Made by a program: the position numbers and the translations under genes. Under the pieces are notes generated by a model. The model was not told the origin of the DNA. It worked only from the letters and a program-made list of their open reading frames with translations, and made no database searches. A stretch of DNA of 64,000 nt, taken from assembly GCA_030340625.1 (NCBI GenBank), contig JAOPHQ010001993.1, positions 124,001 through 188,000 of the forward strand. Reading direction: 5' to 3'. Origin of the DNA: Merluccius polli (lineage: Eukaryota > Chordata > Actinopteri > Gadiformes > Merlucciidae). Shown in pieces: positions 60,381-64,000 of the stretch. Each line of letters begins with the position of its first letter. Position 1 is the stretch's first letter.

Positions 60381-63300
60381 TCGCTTTTATCCCTTTTCCA
60401 TGGAAGTTTATTCAAAATAAAGATGATTGTTATTTCAGTGTTATGATAAGAAAATTGACTGGTTTGGCCATATTGTACCATGTCAACCATATTGTTGTGT
60501 AACTATTTGAAAGCTATTTGGCTATTAGCTATTTACTAATGATGCATGTGTAACGTGTTATCATTAGTTTTCATCAATAAACACATGCCTTGGTCGGGAT
60601 TAAAGAAGGAACAATATCCTAGTTCCCTTCAGTGAGCAAGATGCTTGAGAAAGGAACGTAAAAAAACATTTTTAAAGCCTCACCCACTGTTTCTATTGAG
60701 AGTAAAAACTGCCTTCTTTATAACTTCACAGCACTTTAGTTCTCCCCCCAGCCACAAATTGTTTGCTGGGAATCAAGATCGAAAACCCTCTTTTTGGTTC
60801 AGAATTGAGTTGCATTTGTTGACATTTATGGCTTTGTAACCTGCTTTCATTTACTTGAACTTGCCCTTGTAATCACGGTGTTTCCAATGGAAATAGGCTT
60901 TCAGTAAACCTCTTATTTTGTGTCAAATCTAGTGTGAGAGCCACAGTAAGCGCAATTTGTCTGAGTCATATAACCTTTTCTACATGTAACAAAAATGTAC
61001 TTATAGCTGGAGCTGTTCAATAATGGTAAAAGAAAAACATTGAAATAAATAAGGTTACGAACAGAACATTGAAAAAAAAAAAAAGGTTAGGCCTACTACT
61101 AAACATTTTTTTATAAATAAGGTTACTAATAGAACATTGAAATAAATATGGTTACTTCTTTTTATAAGTAAGGCATGCTTATAAATCCGACACTTTGTTT
61201 TTTTCCCCGTAGAAACCATGTACTCAACAGTCCAAGCCAGTGGACCTAGTCTATAAAAGATAATGATTATGGAGGCTGTAGCTTGTCCCACTCTAGCCCA
61301 TGGACTAATAAACCATAATCCATCTAGCATACTCGCTGCTTGAAATCTACTGTTCACAATGACGCAACTCTAATTCATATTCATGATATCGCTTCCTGTC
61401 TCTGATACAATCTAGTCTAATGACATTAGCATTTATAAACACAAGACCAAAGGTAAATAAGACTTTCAGCCTCAATTACGTCTTCCTAATTTAGATTGGC
61501 TTGGCATCAGACAGGGGAAAATGTTGGCCCTTATAATGCTTACCCGTGGCCTTGAAAAAGGGTTAGTCGTTTAACAGAGAAAATGTGTTTTGTCTTTTTG
61601 CTGATTGTTGGTTATCTGTTGGTTACTATAATGAGGAATGAAACTATAGCTATGCTCAGACAACTGCATGTGGAAAAAGCCCTGGTGGCTCTCTGTTGGG
61701 GAGCTTGCTTCTGATAAGGAGGGTTTGAACAAAAGTGATGGCTGTAGTGAAACAGTTACAGAGTGCAGGTTTAAGTTTAGGTAAAGATTGTGTCTGTTTT
61801 TTTTATTAGTATGTTGATGTTCACACATTAAGCTACTTTCCAAAATAAAAATGTGTCGCAATTAAATCATCTACGTCTGTTTTTGCTATTCTTTGGTCTG
61901 ATCTAATCAGCTTTTGTTAATTGTAGACATTTATTTCATTGATCTTAATTAATTCATTGTCAATTCTGGTAATTTCAATGGGGATAGTGAGCCACGGACA
62001 TTACACAGGCCATAAGCATGCACACCAAAGCATGCACACCAAACGCAGCCCATATTATCTTCAACCAAGTTATGAAATAATCTAACAGAGATGCTCATTC
62101 AAGCAATTGTTTGAGGTGTTAGAAACTCAAACGGCATTGATTGAATAAAGGCAGCTCCAAATGGGCTGAGCCAACAAAAGGATGATTCCTGGCTAGATTC
62201 CTTGAGCTCGGTGTGACCATAATTGGATTAGAAGGCTGGTTGCTTGTAAAAGAATAGAGGGATACAGTGAAGAGCTTTTGTCTTTTGTGTTTCCAGAGCT
62301 GATTATGACTCATCAATGATTGTGATGACGAAAATTTCAGATAGATATTGTATGGGCTTCACTAGTGTGAATTAGTTGGGCATTTGTATTTCTTTTCAAA
62401 GCCAACACAAAGTGATATTTTTGGATAGGGATGTTAGAGATCTGTACATACCAAAATTAGGGGTGACTCCGTTGTCCCTTGCAATAATTATGATGATAAC
62501 GCTTGATAATAAAACTTGACAAGCCCCTCTGGACATAACTTGTTTGTGTCCTTACCAATGTCAAACACTATGCCGTTGCACCATGTACAATTTACAAAAA
62601 TATTTGGTGCATTTGGACAGTTGGATTTGTAAGATGATTGCTATAGATTACAGATTTAAAAAAAAGACTAGGCCCACTTATTTTTCACAAGGCCAAACGA
62701 GGAAACCATATCTCTTCTAAAGACTTCAACATTATCCTAAGTCAGAGGCACGCTGACAAAGTTATAATGGCAGACTTGAATACCCACTTCTTATATAACT
62801 GCCTTACTTGTGTCGGCCCTCTGTTGGAAAATTAATCATGTGTCTTTTTTCCTCTCAAGTGCCACTGTACTTAATAACCCAGTCGGTGATAGCATCTGAA
62901 GCGCCCGCCTCCCATTTCCTCACTGTTATATGAAAATTGCAACCACTTCACCAGCTTCTAACCAACCCTACTCGATCAGAATGGGTAAGGGTGAGGGGTG
63001 GAAAAGGGGGGTCATAGGGATTGGGGGCCCTCAATGGAGAAAGTGATATGGAAGCCATTGGCTGCAGCCATCGAAGCAAGCAAAAAAACAGGATCAACTG
63101 AGCAATACTAGATTTTACCCGACCTGAAAAGCCGTTTTATTTTGAAAAAGCAAATGTATACATTAGCTGGTCAACTTACAGTGTAGGACTCGTCATCGCT
63201 TGTCATTGTCAAAATCGAAAAATAAAATATAATGTTACGTTCGGCTTGTCTTGCGCTCATGTTCCTTCAGTGTCCGCGTGAGCTTCGAGACTGGGGAGGG

Positions 63301-63384
63301 TGGGCGGCGACAACTTTTTCCAATATGGTGAATTTGGATTGCCATACCCATTTTAAACGCTGTGTCATTGTTACATATAGCTCC
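60381..63384. other. Single-copy AT-rich stretch, no gene recognised
   Basis: TAGAACATTGAAATAAATA-type short repeats at 61040-61150, otherwise unique. 61380-61560 and 61890-62350 have the even, motif-dense texture of possible conserved noncoding DNA. No exon supported. Confidence 0.45.
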
Positions 63385-63430
63385 TTTAAATTTATTTGGA
63401 TACAAGTGTCTGCTTAATGACTAAATAGAA
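63385..63430 (+). mobile_element. SINE tail fragment
   Basis: ATTTGGATACAAGTGTCTGC then TTAATGACTAAATAG matches the common fish tRNA-SINE tail (TTGGATAAAAGTGTCTGCTAAATGAC). Confidence 0.5.
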
Positions 63431-64000
63431 ATAGGCTCTAAGTGAAACACAACAATATGTTGGGGTTATTGTTAGTGTACGGGTCAGTTCCTTCTTTTGG
63501 GGTGAAATGACGTGGAGAAAACCTTTTCACAGGAAAGTGAAGCCGACTTCGGGACCCGTGTGAAAGTGGCATTTTCTAACCAAACTCCCTCCCTTACCGT
63601 ATGATGGACATGTCACCACATCCAGAACGACAGCAGGCAGAAATTCCCTTTCATCTCATATTCTGTTTGTCCAGTCGCTGGCGTTGGCACGCTCTGCAGT
63701 CTCCAGCCTCTGGACTTTCTACCCTTACTAGCAGCATGTGGTGTCAGGGGGAAAAAAAGAACGTATGATAGCTAACACTAACATAGACCGAGGCATAATG
63801 TGTAATATCTGATTTGTATGCATGCGAGTAAACAGGTGCGAAAGGGATTAGGAAGGAGTCAGATTGACATCAGATGAAAAAATGGAATCCTTCCAAAATC
63901 CAATCTATACCCTTTTGTCATGTTTAACTGCCCTGCTTCACACATCCACAAGCACAGCTTTTTATCCTGTACTGTATATTCCACACATAAATAATACAGC
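63431..64000. other. Single-copy stretch to the window end, no feature recognised
   Basis: Nothing beyond short AT-rich sequence. Confidence 0.5.

Noticed and set aside
60529..60536. CTATTTAC, same 8-mer as the left flank of the hAT at 54459
   Set aside because: The sequence before it does not match the hAT terminus (no ACAACACTG), and an AT-rich 8-mer recurring over 6 kb is plausible by chance.

Overview
This window looks like a repeat-rich stretch of a ray-finned (teleost) fish chromosome: an intergenic region or a very long intron. The reasons are the density of CA/GT, GA, TA and TAA microsatellites, the families of DNA transposon present (hAT, PIF/Harbinger, Tc1-like, a TTAA-inserting element), a 5S-rRNA-derived SINE, tRNA-derived SINEs with the typical fish tail, and non-LTR retrotransposon tails. 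I found no convincing exon of a host protein-coding gene, no rRNA or functional tRNA gene, no CRISPR array and no operon. All recognisable coding sequence is transposase or reverse-transcriptase debris. Most long open frames are translated microsatellites or chance frames.

Layout. 0.1-6.2 kb: two copies of one interspersed repeat (158-575 and 4731-6117), the second carrying a PIF-like MITE that itself contains a 5S-type SINE. Between them, 1.05-3.32 kb holds about twelve degenerate tRNA-like modules, forward on the left and reversed on the right of a GGCTAGGTGGATG minisatellite. 7.1-7.9 kb: a hAT element containing a 72-bp-armed foldback around an interstitial telomeric (TAACCC) run. 9.0-9.3, 11.5-12.2, 34.7-35.1, 45.4-45.6 and 49.4-49.9 kb: further hAT elements with flanking 8-bp duplications (the last two duplications imperfect). 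16 kb: LINE reverse-transcriptase debris. 40.1 kb: a Tc1-like transposase remnant. 43.6-44.5 kb: a SINE split by a Harbinger MITE. 54.4-60.4 kb: a transposon nest made of a hAT 5' part with a BED zinc-finger exon, a second hAT (55586-57302) with a third hAT inside it, and a Harbinger element (57386-60377) containing a LINE tail and a TTAA element that itself contains a hAT.

The intervals 19.8-34.6, 35.5-43.5, 45.6-54.3 and 60.4-64 kb are mostly single-copy, AT-rich DNA with microsatellites. Some of it has the texture of conserved noncoding (enhancer-like) DNA, but conservation cannot be judged from one sequence.

The most interesting signals are structural: a recurring GC-rich cassette (poly-C next to GTCGGTCGTAGGTCCG and GGTTACGATCGCGCG) inside seven separate hAT insertions; the mirror-image tRNA-like array; the telomere-repeat foldback inside a hAT; and a three-deep insertion nest in which every level keeps its target-site duplication. 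No new protein system could be supported.
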